Part shown: positions 28,370-38,202 of the stretch, in pieces
Numbering within the stretch: the first letter of the stretch is position 1
How the letters are laid out: each line of letters starts with the position of its first letter
Source of the DNA: JADJVL01 sp046331545
GTDB lineage: Bacteria; Acidobacteriota; Holophagae; Holophagales; Holophagaceae
Assembly (NCBI GenBank): GCA_046331545.1
Contig: JAXLQR010000002.1
Location: 2,046,001 to 2,110,000, forward strand
DNA length: 64,000 bases
Direction: 5' to 3'
Position numbers and translations under genes: made by a program
Notes under the pieces: model-generated
The model's database searches: none
Told to the model about the DNA's origin: nothing
The model's input: the letters and a program-made list of their open reading frames with translations, nothing else

Positions 28370-29375
28370 AGTCCCCGAAGACCGAGGCCAGGACCTTCGG
28401 GTCCACCTTGGGCAGGGCCAGCACGGCGGTGTCTTCCGCCACGTGCTCCGGCCGCCCCATGCCGGCCAGCGCGGTGGTCACGCCGGGACAGGAGCGCGTG
28501 AACTGCAGGGCCGCCTGGGCCGGCGTGGCGGCGCCTACGGCCGAGACGAAGTCCGGCGGGAGCTGGCGCAGGATGCGGGCCTGCATGAGGCTCGCGCTGG
28601 TCTGGACCGCCAGCTCCCCGGCCAGGGCGGCTTCCAGGGCGGTGAGCTCCTCGCCGCCGTAGCGCTGGGTGGGGGCGAGGAAGGCCTCGGGCAGGGCGAG
28701 GTTGAGGGGGAGCTGGATCCAGCGGAAGTGGTGGCTTCGGCCCCCCGCCTTCCCGGCCAGGGCCAGGAGCCGTTCCACGCTGAGGTGCTCCGGCGCCGAG
28801 GGCGGCACGCGGAAGCCGTTCCACGTGGCGCAGCCGTAGGCCCGGATCCAGCCCTTCGCCGCGAAGGATTCGCAGGCCTCGAAGGCCCGCAGCATCGCGT
28901 CCTCGAAGCGCTCGGGCCCGAGGTGGGGCCGCTGGTGCTCGGGATTGTGGAGGTGGAAGAGGTCGACGGCCGCCACGCCGAGGGCATCCAGGCTGTGGCG
29001 CAGCTGGTATTCCAGGTAGGCGGGGGTCATGGCGTGGCAGCCATCCACCACGTCGTCGGGGGAGAGCACGCCGGGCTTCTGCAGCTCGCGCTCGAACCAG
29101 GCGCGGGGGGACTCCGCCGTGCGCCCGTCGGACATGGGCAGGTAGCCGGCCTTGGTGCTGACGAAGAAGGCTTCGCGGGAGAGCTCCGTGAAGGCCCTCC
29201 CGAGGGCGAACTCGCTGCGTCCGCCGCGGTAGTTGGCGGCGCTGTCGAAGACGTTGCCGCCGGCGGCGTGGAAGGCGAGGGCGCTGGCGGTGTAGGCGGC
29301 GTCGGCCTCCGGCGAGGGCGCGCCCAGGTAGGTGCCGAGGCCGAGGCTGCTGAGGGCGTCCACGTCGAGGGGCAT
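28368..29375 (-). CDS. Aldo/keto reductase
   Basis: A 335-residue TIM-barrel NADPH-dependent oxidoreductase. Catalytic residues appear as Asp in GNVFDSAANYRGGRSE (with the tyrosine), Lys in FVSTKAGYLP and a His-containing strand DLFHLHNPEH. The C-terminal region around GMGRPEHVAED resembles the cofactor-binding end. The substrate is unknown. ATG 29375 has GGAGG upstream; longer forms overlap the HAD gene. It is separated from arsR only by the operator region, so it is not part of the arsenic operon, though readthrough into it is possible. Confidence 0.85.
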   Translation of the reverse strand: MPLDVDALSSLGLGTYLGAPSPEADAAYTASALAFHAAGGNVFDSAANYRGGRSEFALGRAFTELSREAFFVSTKAGYLPMSDGRTAESPRAWFERELQKPGVLSPDDVVDGCHAMTPAYLEYQLRHSLDALGVAAVDLFHLHNPEHQRPHLGPERFEDAMLRAFEACESFAAKGWIRAYGCATWNGFRVPPSAPEHLSVERLLALAGKAGGRSHHFRWIQLPLNLALPEAFLAPTQRYGGEELTALEAALAGELAVQTSASLMQARILRQLPPDFVSAVGAATPAQAALQFTRSCPGVTTALAGMGRPEHVAEDTAVLALPKVDPKVLASVFGD

Positions 29376-29383
29376 GGGGCCTC

Positions 29384-30064
29384 CTAGCCCAGGCAGGTGC
29401 TGCAGCGGGCGCCGGCCTGGAGGCGGGCGACCACGTCGGGGACCTGGGACAGGTCCGGCAGCTCCACCAGCTCGGCGTCGGGGTCGTGGGCAGGCCGCGG
29501 CCGGCCCCGGCGGTTGATCCACAGCGCCGTCCAGCCGGCGGCGAGGGCGCCCTCCACGTCGTCGGCCCAGTTGTCGCCCGCCAGGGCCAGCTCGCCGGGG
29601 AAGAGTCCCAGCTTCCTCTGCATGGCCTCGAAGGCGCCGGCCTCGGGCTTGAGGAAGCCCAGCTCGGCGCTCAGGCCCTTCACCCGGAAGCGCTCCGTGA
29701 GCCCCAGGGCGTCGAGGAAGTCCAGCTCGAAGCTCTGGGTGTTGGACAGCAGCGCGATGCGGCCCAGCGCGCGGGAGCGCTCCAGGGCCTCCAGGGCCTC
29801 CGGGTAGAGCAGGGCCTCGCCTTCCGCGAGGCTGAAGGTCCGGATGAAGGCCTCCTCCTGGGCCTCGTCCAGGCCCAGGCGCTCCCGCCAGGCGGCGGCG
29901 AAGGCCCGCGCGGAAGCATAGGGCCGCGTCATGCCGTCCCGCTGCAGGGCCTCGAAGTGGACCCGCTGCTCCGGCGTGAGGAAGGCCTCCACCTTCTGGA
30001 AGGGATTCCCGCCCGGGCTGTGGACCAGGGTGTTCCAGAGGTCGAAGACGACCGCCCGGATCAC
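29384..30064 (-). CDS. HAD-superfamily hydrolase
   Basis: A 226-residue phosphatase-type HAD protein. Motif I is VVFDLWNTLVH (nucleophile Asp8; the usual second Asp of DxD is replaced by Trp-Asn as in some haloacid-dehalogenase-like members), motif II is ALLSNTQ, the lysine is in GFLKPEAG and motif IV is LAGDNWADDVEGA. A substrate cannot be assigned. The C-terminus ends in CSTCLG. The stop overlap with the lipoprotein gene upstream (ATGA, 30061-30064) shows coupling to queD and the LEA14-like gene. Confidence 0.85.
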   Translation of the reverse strand: MIRAVVFDLWNTLVHSPGGNPFQKVEAFLTPEQRVHFEALQRDGMTRPYASARAFAAAWRERLGLDEAQEEAFIRTFSLAEGEALLYPEALEALERSRALGRIALLSNTQSFELDFLDALGLTERFRVKGLSAELGFLKPEAGAFEAMQRKLGLFPGELALAGDNWADDVEGALAAGWTALWINRRGRPRPAHDPDAELVELPDLSQVPDVVARLQAGARCSTCLG

Positions 30065-30567
30065 TCGCCCGCCTTCTTCGACGCCCGGAGGGGGACCTTC
30101 ACGGGGATGCCCAGCACGTCCAGCTCGGCCTCGCCATCCAGGCGGAAGGTGCCGCCCTGCTTCTTCTGGATGACCCGCATGAGGGGCTCCCAGAGCTCCT
30201 TGATCTCCGTGTAGCTGAGGCTCAGCTCGGCGGTGGAGGTGCGCTTGGTGTGGGCGCCCAGGTCCAGGCCCTTGGGGAAGCTCAGGACACCGAGGGGGCG
30301 GCTGGAACCCTCCTGGTCGAGGTGCAGCTTGCCGCCGAGGACCTTGGAGACAAGCCCGACGGAGGCGCTGTTCTCGATGCCCAGGTCGAGGGCGATGCGG
30401 ATGCGGGAGCGTTCCAGGGGGAACGCCAGGTCCACCTTCGGCGTGACGCGCTCCAGGCTGAACTTGAGGTTGCGCGCGGCCTCGCGGTAGATCGCCACGG
30501 GATCGAGGGCCTTGCAGCCGGAAAGGAGCAGCAGCCCGGCGACGGGCAGGAGGCGGAGGGCGCGCAT
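30061..30567 (-). CDS. LEA14-like (WHy domain) lipoprotein
   Basis: A 168-residue exported lipoprotein. The signal peptide ends in LLLLSGCKA (lipobox Cys18). The mature domain has alternating strands with IALDLGIENSASV and TAELSLSYTEI, like the LEA14/WHy beta-sandwich fold seen in bacterial lipoproteins, whose function is poorly known. ATG 30567 overlaps the last base of the queD stop and fits the signal peptide. Confidence 0.7.
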   Translation of the reverse strand: MRALRLLPVAGLLLLSGCKALDPVAIYREAARNLKFSLERVTPKVDLAFPLERSRIRIALDLGIENSASVGLVSKVLGGKLHLDQEGSSRPLGVLSFPKGLDLGAHTKRTSTAELSLSYTEIKELWEPLMRVIQKKQGGTFRLDGEAELDVLGIPVKVPLRASKKAGE

Positions 30568-30914
30568 CACCGGCCCTCGTAGATCACGCAGTTGTCCGTG
30601 GTCTCGAAGACCTCGACGCGGCACAGCCCCGGCAGGTCGGGCTTGAGCTGGTTCCAGATCCACACGCTGATGTTCTCGGCGGTGGAGAGCGGGATGAGGT
30701 CGTTGAGGAAGCGGTGGTCCAGCTTCACGATCACCTTCTCGTTCACCACCTTCGACAGGTCGTCGAAGTCGATGATCATGCCCGTCTCCGCGTCCACCTC
30801 GCCCTCGATGTTCACGAAGAGCTTGTAGCTGTGGCCGTGGAGGTTCCGGCACTTCCCCGGGTGGTTGTAGATGAAGTGGGCGGATTCGAACCAGTATTCC
30901 TTGCGGAGGATCAT
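30567..30914 (-). CDS. queD: 6-carboxytetrahydropterin synthase (QueD/PTPS family)
   Basis: A 115-residue cytoplasmic enzyme that converts dihydroneopterin triphosphate to 6-carboxytetrahydropterin on the queuosine pathway. Zinc ligands are His13 (FESAHFIY) and the HGHSYKL pair; the catalytic Cys is in GKCRNLHGH, with DFDDLS and a late ETTDNCVIYEG. The short length is that of bacterial QueD. No queC or queE is adjacent. It heads a three-gene coupled set with the LEA14-like and HAD genes. Confidence 0.9.
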   Translation of the reverse strand: MILRKEYWFESAHFIYNHPGKCRNLHGHSYKLFVNIEGEVDAETGMIIDFDDLSKVVNEKVIVKLDHRFLNDLIPLSTAENISVWIWNQLKPDLPGLCRVEVFETTDNCVIYEGR

Positions 30915-30947
30915 GGGAGGCCTTTCGGAGCGCTGGGCGTGGTGGAC

Positions 30948-31024
30948 TGGTGCGCCCAGCTGGACTCGAACCAGCGACCTGCGGCTTAGAAGGCCGCTGC
31001 TCTATCCACCTGAGCTATGGGCGC
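30948..31024 (-). tRNA. tRNA-Arg (anticodon TCT)
   Basis: The reverse complement folds as a full cloverleaf: acceptor GCGCCCA / TGGGCGC, D-arm GCTCAGGTGGATAGAGC, anticodon loop CTTCTAA with anticodon TCT, T-loop GGTTCGAGTCC. The CCA end is encoded (30948-30950). Confidence 0.96.
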
Positions 31025-31049
31025 GCGCCATCCCCCATTGTAGGGCCCG

Positions 31050-32114
31050 TCACGGCGCCAGGGGCTCCCGCCTGCCGTCGGCGGTGCCGCGCCACACCTT
31101 GCCCTGCTCCCAGATCCAGGCTTCGCCGGGACGGCCCTCCTTGAGGCCCGCGTCGATGGCGTAGACCTTTCCGCCGTGCAGGGCGGTGAGCCGGTCCAGG
31201 GTCGTGTGGCCGATCACCACGGCCTTCACCCGGAAGGCCTTGAGCGCGGCGTCCACGTCCTCGCCGCTGGCGTCCGCCCGGGCGTGGCCGGGGACCAGGC
31301 CGCGGTACCAGAGCGGCCCCTGGTCGCCCTGGAGGAAGCCCTCCGGGCCGTCGAGGTCCCTCGGGTGACGGCCCAGGGAGGTCCGCAGGGCCCGGTTGGC
31401 CGCGGCCTGGGACAGGCCCAGCTTCAGGAACTCCGCGCTCGGCCCACCGTGCACGAAGAGGAAGGGGCCGAGCTTCAGCAGCGCGGGCCGGCTCCGCAGC
31501 CAGCGCCCCAGCTCCGAGTCCGGGCCGTAGAGGACGGGATAGGCCGGCAACCCCTTGGGCGGGCGGGCGTACTTCGGGTGGAGGTAGCGCGCGTCGCCGC
31601 CCATCGCCATGGCCTCGTGGTTGCCGAGCACGAGGTGCACCGCGCCGCCGGCGGCCCGCGCGCCCTCCTCCAGGGCCCGCAGGAACCAGAGCGCCTCGGT
31701 CACCTGGGGGCCGCGGTCGAAGACGTCCCCGACGACGACCAGGTGGCCCCGGCCGAAGGTCCAGCGCAGGTCCGCGTCCACCACCTTCTGGGCCTGGAGC
31801 AGCGCCAGCACCGCGCCGAAGCGGCCGTGGATGTCGGAGACCGCGAGGATCTTCCCGGGATCCGGGAGCGCCTCCGCGGCCGGGGCGTAGGGCTTCCCCG
31901 TCAGGCGCAGGCCCCGGGCCGCCATCCCGGGCAGCTCCAGGGTGAAGGGCGCCTGGACCCGGCGCTCGCCGAGCGCGTCCTGCTCGCGGATCTCGAAGAC
32001 GCGCGCGGTACCGCCCTCCCACAGGACGTAGGGCCCGTCCTGGCGCGCCTGGGCCGCCAGGACGGCGGACGCGAGGAGGGCCGGGAGAAGCAGGAGCCGC
32101 GGGAGGAGGCGCAT
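31050..32114 (-). CDS. Secreted metallophosphoesterase (PPP/Shewanella-like phosphatase type)
   Basis: A 354-residue exported protein with an N-terminal signal peptide (LLLLPALLASAVLAAQA). Calcineurin-like metal motifs occur in order: AVSDIHGRFG, VVGDVFDRGP, LVLGNHEAM, VHGGPS and VIGHTTLD. This order, GDIHG-like/GDVFDRG/GNHE, is that of PPP-family and Shewanella-like phosphatases rather than nucleotidases. It probably acts in the periplasm on phosphoproteins or small phosphate esters. It stands alone between the two tRNA genes. Confidence 0.85.
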   Translation of the reverse strand: MRLLPRLLLLPALLASAVLAAQARQDGPYVLWEGGTARVFEIREQDALGERRVQAPFTLELPGMAARGLRLTGKPYAPAAEALPDPGKILAVSDIHGRFGAVLALLQAQKVVDADLRWTFGRGHLVVVGDVFDRGPQVTEALWFLRALEEGARAAGGAVHLVLGNHEAMAMGGDARYLHPKYARPPKGLPAYPVLYGPDSELGRWLRSRPALLKLGPFLFVHGGPSAEFLKLGLSQAAANRALRTSLGRHPRDLDGPEGFLQGDQGPLWYRGLVPGHARADASGEDVDAALKAFRVKAVVIGHTTLDRLTALHGGKVYAIDAGLKEGRPGEAWIWEQGKVWRGTADGRREPLAP

Positions 32115-32142
32115 CCTCCGAGTCTGCCCGAAGCCCGGGGTT

Positions 32143-32691
32143 TCAGAGCATCCGCTTCTGGGCCTTGGGGTGCTGGAGCACGATCTCCTTCACCCGGCCG
32201 ATCCAGCGGGCCCGCTGCCCCGGTTCCAGGCGCTCGTGGACGATGCCCCGCTCGGCCAGGAGCCGGTCCACCAGCTCGTCCACGGCCTTCGCGAAGAAGG
32301 CGTCGGTGTCCCGCACGCCGTCCTCGGCCAGCTCGCCGCCGAAGGGCACCTTGAAGAGCAGGTCGTAGCTCTTCATCCAGTGGTGCATGAAGCGCTCGAG
32401 GGGCGGCTGGCGGCCGAAGGCCAGCATCAGGTAGGCGTAGTTGTCCAGCACGCTGCGGTCGCAGACCACCACGTCGGCGGCGCTGCGGGCGCGGATCTCC
32501 TCGGCCATCTGGGTGGTGAGGATCCAGGTCTGGGCGTCCAGGCTGGTCTTCTGGTTGATGGGCAGCGGCGAGAGGCGGGCGACCTCCTTCACCAGGTCCA
32601 CGTGCACGCCATCCCGCTTGAGGGCCGCCGCCAGCTCGAAGCAGAGGGTCGTCTTGCCCACGCCGTGGGTGCCGATGAAGGCGATCTTCAT
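32143..32691 (-). CDS. P-loop ATPase/kinase of the AAA_28 (NadR-like) type
   Basis: A 182-residue cytoplasmic protein with a Walker A motif FIGTHGVGKTTL at residues 5-16, a Walker B-like VVVCDRSVLD and a lid-type arginine-rich stretch near RLEPGQRARWIGRV. The fold resembles the kinase domain of NadR and related small nucleoside/ribosylnicotinamide kinases. The substrate is unknown. ATG 32691 is chosen because the Walker motif starts immediately after it; longer frames run into the tRNA. Confidence 0.75.
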   Translation of the reverse strand: MKIAFIGTHGVGKTTLCFELAAALKRDGVHVDLVKEVARLSPLPINQKTSLDAQTWILTTQMAEEIRARSAADVVVCDRSVLDNYAYLMLAFGRQPPLERFMHHWMKSYDLLFKVPFGGELAEDGVRDTDAFFAKAVDELVDRLLAERGIVHERLEPGQRARWIGRVKEIVLQHPKAQKRML

Positions 32692-32789
32692 GGGATGCGC
32701 TCGGAGGGGGGCACGGCGGCTCCGGGGAACGGCTGCCAGTATCCAGCCGGCGGGCCTGGACCGGCAGTGCGTCCGGTCACGGGCGGGAT

Positions 32790-32866
32790 TGGTCGGGGTG
32801 GTCAGATTCGAACTGACGACCCTCTGCTCCCAAAGCAGATGCGCTACCAGGCTGCGCCACACCCCG
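32790..32866 (-). tRNA. tRNA-Pro (anticodon TGG)
   Basis: The reverse complement gives acceptor CGGGGTG / CACCCCG, D-arm GCGCAGCCTGGTAGCGC, anticodon loop TTTGGGA with anticodon TGG, and T-loop AGTTCGAATCT. CCA is encoded at 32790-32792. Confidence 0.96.
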
Positions 32867-32909
32867 ACGAGGCTCCAGTGTAACCCGCCCCCGGCCCGCG
32901 CCAGGAACG

Positions 32910-32939
32910 GGAAGGGGCCCGCCGGAGCGGGCCCCTTCC
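32910..32939 (-). terminator. Hairpin terminator after the exported protein gene
   Basis: A perfect 13-base stem GGAAGGGGCCCGC / GCGGGCCCCTTCC with a CGGA loop, 15 bases past the stop of the 32955-34100 gene. There is no T-run on either side. Confidence 0.65.
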
Positions 32940-32954
32940 AGGCGCCGGGGCGGC

Positions 32955-34100
32955 CTACTTGCCGGCCAGCTTGGGGGCCATGAAATTCAGGCCCTGCTTC
33001 TGCAGCTCGCTGATGTTGCCGGCGGTGGCCACCAGCACGCCCACCTCGAGCTCCTCGCGGCCCATGCGCTTGGCGGTGGGCGGCGGCACGGCGGCGATCG
33101 CGGCGCTCTTCTTGCCCTTGGCCCAGGACAGCGCCACGTCGAAGGCGATCTTCTTGTCCTTGCTGTTGAGTTCGCCGGCGGCGTTCGTGATCAGGCCGTC
33201 GGGTCCGTAGGTGAGGCGCAGGCCGCCGGGACCCTCGAAGCCCTTGCTGCTGTTGCTGATGACCACCTGCTGGAGGCGGCCCTTGTCGGTGTAGTCGAAC
33301 TCCATGCGCGTGTGGACGCCCTGGGCGGCGTTGGAGAATTCCATCACGTGGGGCAGCTTGGTGGACTTGTCGAAGGCCACGTCCAGCTTGCCGCGCTTCC
33401 AGAAGCCCAGGGTCTCCGCGATGGACTGCTCGCGCTTCTTGGGATCGTAGGCGGAGGTCGGGGCGTAGAAGGTCACGGTCTGGAGGGTCTTGCCGGCGCG
33501 GACCTCCTCCTTGCCCAGGGAGGCCTTGAAGGTGGAACCCTCGACGTACACGGCCTTCACGTCGTTGAGCAGGCCGCGGAACCAGCCCATGTAGGTCAGG
33601 GGCGCGTCGCTGGGGCCCAGGTCCACGCGGGTGGTGTAGGCGTTCTGCTCCTTGCTGTAGATGAAGCCCTTGTTGCCGATGCGCATGGCGGTCAGGGTCC
33701 CGAAATCGCCGGTCACGTCGGTCTTGAAGTCGGCGTTGGCGAAGTAGGTGGACTTCAGCTTCAGGACGGCGTTCCCCGCCTTGATCCCGGCGGACTTCAC
33801 GGCGCCCTGGGTCAGGTCCGAGGCCTTGGCGTTCACGGCCGCGGCGCTGAGGTGGATGGCCAGGGTGCCGTTGATGTCCACGGCGTTGACGTCCTTGAAC
33901 TGGGGACCGAACCAGCCGTCGTTCACCGCGTCCAGGACCTGGGTGAAGGTCTCCTTCGCGAAGCGGGCCTCGAGGTTCTCCTTGGGCGCTTCGGGCTTCA
34001 CGGCGGGCTTCGCGGGGGCCTGGGGGGCGTCGGCCTTCTTCGGGGCCTGGGCGCCGAGCGCCAGGGCGGCCAGGAAGGGGGCAACGTGCTTCAGGTTCAT
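32955..34100 (-). CDS. Exported protein of unknown function
   Basis: A 381-residue protein with a signal peptide (KHVAPFLAALALGAQA) followed by an Ala/Pro/Lys-rich linker to about residue 42. The rest is a single soluble domain with many short strands, consistent with a lipid-binding or beta-sandwich periplasmic protein (for example YGPDGLITNAAGEL). No family was recognised. It is translationally coupled to the upstream zinc-ribbon gene by an ATGA overlap. A hairpin terminator follows. Confidence 0.75.
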   Translation of the reverse strand: MNLKHVAPFLAALALGAQAPKKADAPQAPAKPAVKPEAPKENLEARFAKETFTQVLDAVNDGWFGPQFKDVNAVDINGTLAIHLSAAAVNAKASDLTQGAVKSAGIKAGNAVLKLKSTYFANADFKTDVTGDFGTLTAMRIGNKGFIYSKEQNAYTTRVDLGPSDAPLTYMGWFRGLLNDVKAVYVEGSTFKASLGKEEVRAGKTLQTVTFYAPTSAYDPKKREQSIAETLGFWKRGKLDVAFDKSTKLPHVMEFSNAAQGVHTRMEFDYTDKGRLQQVVISNSSKGFEGPGGLRLTYGPDGLITNAAGELNSKDKKIAFDVALSWAKGKKSAAIAAVPPPTAKRMGREELEVGVLVATAGNISELQKQGLNFMAPKLAGK

Positions 34101-34501
34101 GCAGTCTCCTTACGGATAGGGGGATGCGCTGCGGAGGCGGAGGGTTCCCGCGAGGCCCGGGCGGCGGCGTGGCAGGACGCGCACAGGGCCTTGGCGGGAT
34201 CGGCGGGGACCATGGAGAGGTACTCCATCGCGCCGCAGGCGGCGCAGGTGATCTGGGTCAGCACCTGGGTGCCCTTGCGGGGGGCGGGGCGCCTGGCCTG
34301 GGCCTTCTGGTGGCACGCCGGGCAGAGGTGGAACTTCTGCTCGGGGGTCAGCTGGAAGGTCCGGCCGCACTGGCTGCAGGCCTTCTCGCGGAGGGCCCGG
34401 GGCTCCACGGCCTGGCGCTTGACGACCTTCACGCCCGTCCCGGAGGCGGGAGCGCGGGTTTCAGGGGCCGCCGGGGCGCCGGGCTTGGGGTTCGCGTTCA
34501 T
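34097..34501 (-). CDS. Double zinc-ribbon protein
   Basis: A 134-residue protein with no signal peptide. Two Cys4 clusters are seen: ACSQCGRTF with HLCPACHQK, and ITCAACGAM with ALCASCHAA. Each pairs two CxxC motifs about 15-22 residues apart, as in zinc ribbons. The first 45 residues are Pro/Ala-rich and probably disordered. CPACH and CASCH resemble heme-binding CxxCH, but the paired CxxC motifs and the lack of an export signal favour zinc. ATG 34501 is preferred to a start nine codons upstream. It is coupled to the exported protein gene. Confidence 0.7.
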   Translation of the reverse strand: MNANPKPGAPAAPETRAPASGTGVKVVKRQAVEPRALREKACSQCGRTFQLTPEQKFHLCPACHQKAQARRPAPRKGTQVLTQITCAACGAMEYLSMVPADPAKALCASCHAAARASREPSASAAHPPIRKETA

Positions 34502-34592
34502 GGAGGGTTCAAATCGGCTTGAAGCCAAAGGGAAAGCCTACCAGGGCGGACCGGGCCGTGGCCAGGACGGAAAAGGCTGGCATCCTGGGCCC

Positions 34593-35537
34593 GTGGAATC
34601 CCCGGAGACCCTGCTCCCCCGCGTGCTGGAGGGCCACCCCCGGGCCCTGGCCCGGGCGATCTCGTGGATGGAGAACGGCCATCCGGGCACCCGCGCCCTC
34701 ATGGCCGGCCTCTGGCCGAGGCTGGGCCGGGCCACGGTGGTGGGGCTCACCGGGGCTCCGGGAACCGGGAAGTCCACCCTCACCGACCGCCTGGCCCGGT
34801 CCTTCCGGTCGGAGGGGCTGAAGGTGGGGATCCTGGCGGTGGACCCCACCAGCCCCTACAGCGGCGGCGCCATCCTGGGCGACCGCATCCGCATGGGCCG
34901 CGTGGCGCCGGACCCGGGCGTCTTCATCCGCAGCATGGCCACCCGCGGGGCCCTCGGCGGCCTGGCCCGGGCCACCCAGGACGCCATCGACGTGCTGGAC
35001 GCCGCGGGCTTCGACCGGGTCCTCGTGGAGACGGTGGGGGTGGGCCAGGACGAGGTGGACGTCGCCGCCTGCGCCCACACCTGCTTGGTGGTGCTGGTGC
35101 CCGGGCTGGGGGACGAGATCCAGGCCATGAAGGCGGGCCTCATGGAGGTGGCGGACTGCTTCGTCATCAACAAGGCCGACCGGGAGGGCGTGGAGCAGCT
35201 CGAACGGGACCTGGAGGCCATGAAGGCCCTGGATCTCCCCGCGGCGGGGGCCTGGGATCCGCCCCTCGTCCGCACCGTCGCCTCCACCGGCGAGGGGATC
35301 GAGGGGCTCCTGGGCCGGATCCGCGAGCACACGGCGTGGCTCGATGCCGGCGGAGGGCGGGCGCGCAAGGCCCGGGACCGGGCGCGGCTGCGCTTCGAGG
35401 CCCTGCTTGCGGAGGAGGCGGTTCGCCGGGCCAAGGCGGCCGCCGGCCCCGGGCGGATCGACGCCCTGGTGGAGGCCGTCGCCGACCGTCGCCTGGACCC
35501 CTACGGGGCCGTGGTCGAGCTCCTGGGCGAAGCGTAG
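34593..35537 (+). CDS. meaB: Methylmalonyl-CoA mutase-associated GTPase MeaB (ArgK family)
   Basis: A 314-residue G3E-family GTPase that protects and reloads adenosylcobalamin-dependent methylmalonyl-CoA mutase. Walker A is GLTGAPGTGKSTLTD; the family motifs AVDPTSPYSGGAILGDRIRM, VLVETVGVGQDEVDV and FVINKADREG are intact. The GTG at 34593 fits the usual N-terminus (VESPETLLPRVLEGHPRALARAIS). No mutase subunits are in the window. It is divergent from the zinc-ribbon gene and convergent with rlmH. Confidence 0.93.
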   Translation: MESPETLLPRVLEGHPRALARAISWMENGHPGTRALMAGLWPRLGRATVVGLTGAPGTGKSTLTDRLARSFRSEGLKVGILAVDPTSPYSGGAILGDRIRMGRVAPDPGVFIRSMATRGALGGLARATQDAIDVLDAAGFDRVLVETVGVGQDEVDVAACAHTCLVVLVPGLGDEIQAMKAGLMEVADCFVINKADREGVEQLERDLEAMKALDLPAAGAWDPPLVRTVASTGEGIEGLLGRIREHTAWLDAGGGRARKARDRARLRFEALLAEEAVRRAKAAAGPGRIDALVEAVADRRLDPYGAVVELLGEA

Positions 35538-35557
35538 GTCCCGCCGGCCGTCCGGGC

Positions 35558-36016
35558 CTACTTGTGGTAGGGGCCCCCGCGGAGGATCTGGAAGGCCCGG
35601 TAGAGCTGCTCCAGCAGCAGGACCCGGGACAGGTCGTGGGGGAAGGTCATGGGGCCGAGGGACAGCTTCTCCCGGACCGACTGCTTCAGGGCGGGGTCGA
35701 AGCCGTGGCTGCTGCCGATGGCGAAGGCGAGGCTCTCGCCCCGGTCCATGCGCTCGCCGAGCCAGGCCGCGAAGGCCTCGCTGGACCGGAGGGAGCCCTC
35801 GGGGCTGAGCAGGACCGGGCAGCGGACGGCCCCCAGCAGCGGTCCCAGCCGGGTGGCCTCCTCCCGGAGCGCGCGGGCCGGGTCCCCCCGCCCTTCCGGG
35901 AGCTCGACTAAATCCAGGCGGGCGCAGGACTTCAGGAGGTCACGGTAGTGGCCTTCGAGGCGGCGGAGGGGCTCGGACTTGGGACGGCCGAAGACGGCCA
36001 CGCGAATGGGGTACAC
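35558..36016 (-). CDS. rlmH: 23S rRNA (pseudouridine1915-N3)-methyltransferase
   Basis: A SPOUT-class methyltransferase acting on pseudouridine 1915 of 23S rRNA helix 69. The C-terminal knot is visible as FAIGSSHGFDPALKQ, then MTFPHDLSRVLLLEQLYRAFQILRGGPYHK, ending in the family YH. The GTG at 36016 (VYPIRVAVFGRPK) lines up with the usual N-terminus; a TTG at 36025 with AAGG upstream is an alternative start. Confidence 0.92.
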   Translation of the reverse strand: MYPIRVAVFGRPKSEPLRRLEGHYRDLLKSCARLDLVELPEGRGDPARALREEATRLGPLLGAVRCPVLLSPEGSLRSSEAFAAWLGERMDRGESLAFAIGSSHGFDPALKQSVREKLSLGPMTFPHDLSRVLLLEQLYRAFQILRGGPYHK

Positions 36017-36084
36017 GTCACGCAATTAACCTTGGAAAAGGCGTGGAAGTCCAGGCACCATCCAAGCATCGAGGGAGCCCTGAA

Positions 36085-36693
36085 ATGCTGAACGGACGCT
36101 GGATCGTTGGACTCTCGCTGGTGGCCCTGGCCGCCGGCTGCGACAACAAGGGAGGGCAGCTGCCCACGACGCCGCCCCTGGCGGCCCAGGAGCCCGGGGC
36201 GCTGCTCGAGCACCTGAAGTACCTGGTCGGCAGCGGCGACGCCAAGCACCTCGTGCTCATCACGCCGGTGACGGAGGACGTGGTGTTTCCCTCCTCCGCC
36301 TGGTTCCACCGCAACTGCGCGGGCCTCGGGATCGACCTCACGCCGGAGGAGATGACCAAGCTCGGCGTGGATCCCTTCAAGGACCGCCTGAACAACCTGC
36401 CCGCCGCGCCGGAGCCCGGCTACGGCATCGACCAGGCGCGCGCGGCCTTCAACGCCGGCCTCTTCCGGCTCATCAAGGGCTTCTCCAAGGAGGCCTGGGC
36501 CTCCATGGTGGTGAGCGAGGTGAAGCCCAACCCGGCGAACGGGCGGGTGACCGACGTGTTCATCGCCTACAAGGGCAACAAGGTGATGTCGCTCAACTGC
36601 GTCAAGAAGTCCGACGGCACCTGGGGCATCTCCAACCTCAACTACCTGGTCTGGCCGCCGGAGGCCAAGGCGCGCCCGGGCCAGAAGAAATAG
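36085..36693 (+). CDS. Lipoprotein of unknown function
   Basis: A 202-residue exported lipoprotein. ATG 36085 follows GAGGGAG by seven bases and opens a signal peptide ending in LVALAAGCDNK (lipobox). The mature part contains helical segments and a C-terminal beta-rich part (KGNKVMSLNCVKKSDGTWGISNLNYLVWPPE) reminiscent of DUF-type periplasmic proteins, but no family is recognised. A terminator follows before the glutamate dehydrogenase gene. Confidence 0.75.
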   Translation: MLNGRWIVGLSLVALAAGCDNKGGQLPTTPPLAAQEPGALLEHLKYLVGSGDAKHLVLITPVTEDVVFPSSAWFHRNCAGLGIDLTPEEMTKLGVDPFKDRLNNLPAAPEPGYGIDQARAAFNAGLFRLIKGFSKEAWASMVVSEVKPNPANGRVTDVFIAYKGNKVMSLNCVKKSDGTWGISNLNYLVWPPEAKARPGQKK

Positions 36694-36741
36694 GCGGGCC
36701 CGGGGCCTGGCAGCCTCGGACTTTTGCCACAAGTGATCCCC

Positions 36742-36764
36742 GCCGGGGCCTTCGAGGCCCCGGC
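36742..36764 (+). terminator. Terminator between the lipoprotein gene and gdhA
   Basis: A 9-base stem GCCGGGGCC / GGCCCCGGC with a TTCGA loop followed by TCTTGTT; it lies 49 bases past the lipoprotein stop. Confidence 0.7.
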
Positions 36765-36813
36765 TCTTGTTATGCTGCCCCCTGCCTGGATGAGCCAGGA
36801 ATCGAGGGACGGC

Positions 36814-38058
<1,245 letters not shown>

Positions 38059-38079
38059 GGCCCGGCCTCAAGCAGGATC

Positions 38080-38117
38080 CGGAGGGGGCGGGAATCTTCC
38101 GCCCCCTCCGTTTTTTT
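38080..38117 (+). terminator. Strong rho-independent terminator after gdhA
   Basis: A 12-base stem CGGAGGGGGCGG / CCGCCCCCTCCG, loop GAATCTT, then seven T. Confidence 0.95.
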
Positions 38118-38202
38118 CATTCGCTCCCTACGGTCTGTTTGCGAAAATGGCCTGTTTGGATCGGCGGGGTGTCCCAGAACAATCCGGTCCGCGGGAGGCA
38201 GC

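Noticed and set aside
34097..34501. c-type cytochrome reading of CPACH and CASCH
   Set aside because: There is no signal peptide, and each CxxCH pairs with a second CxxC at zinc-ribbon spacing; the cytoplasmic zinc ribbon explains all eight cysteines.
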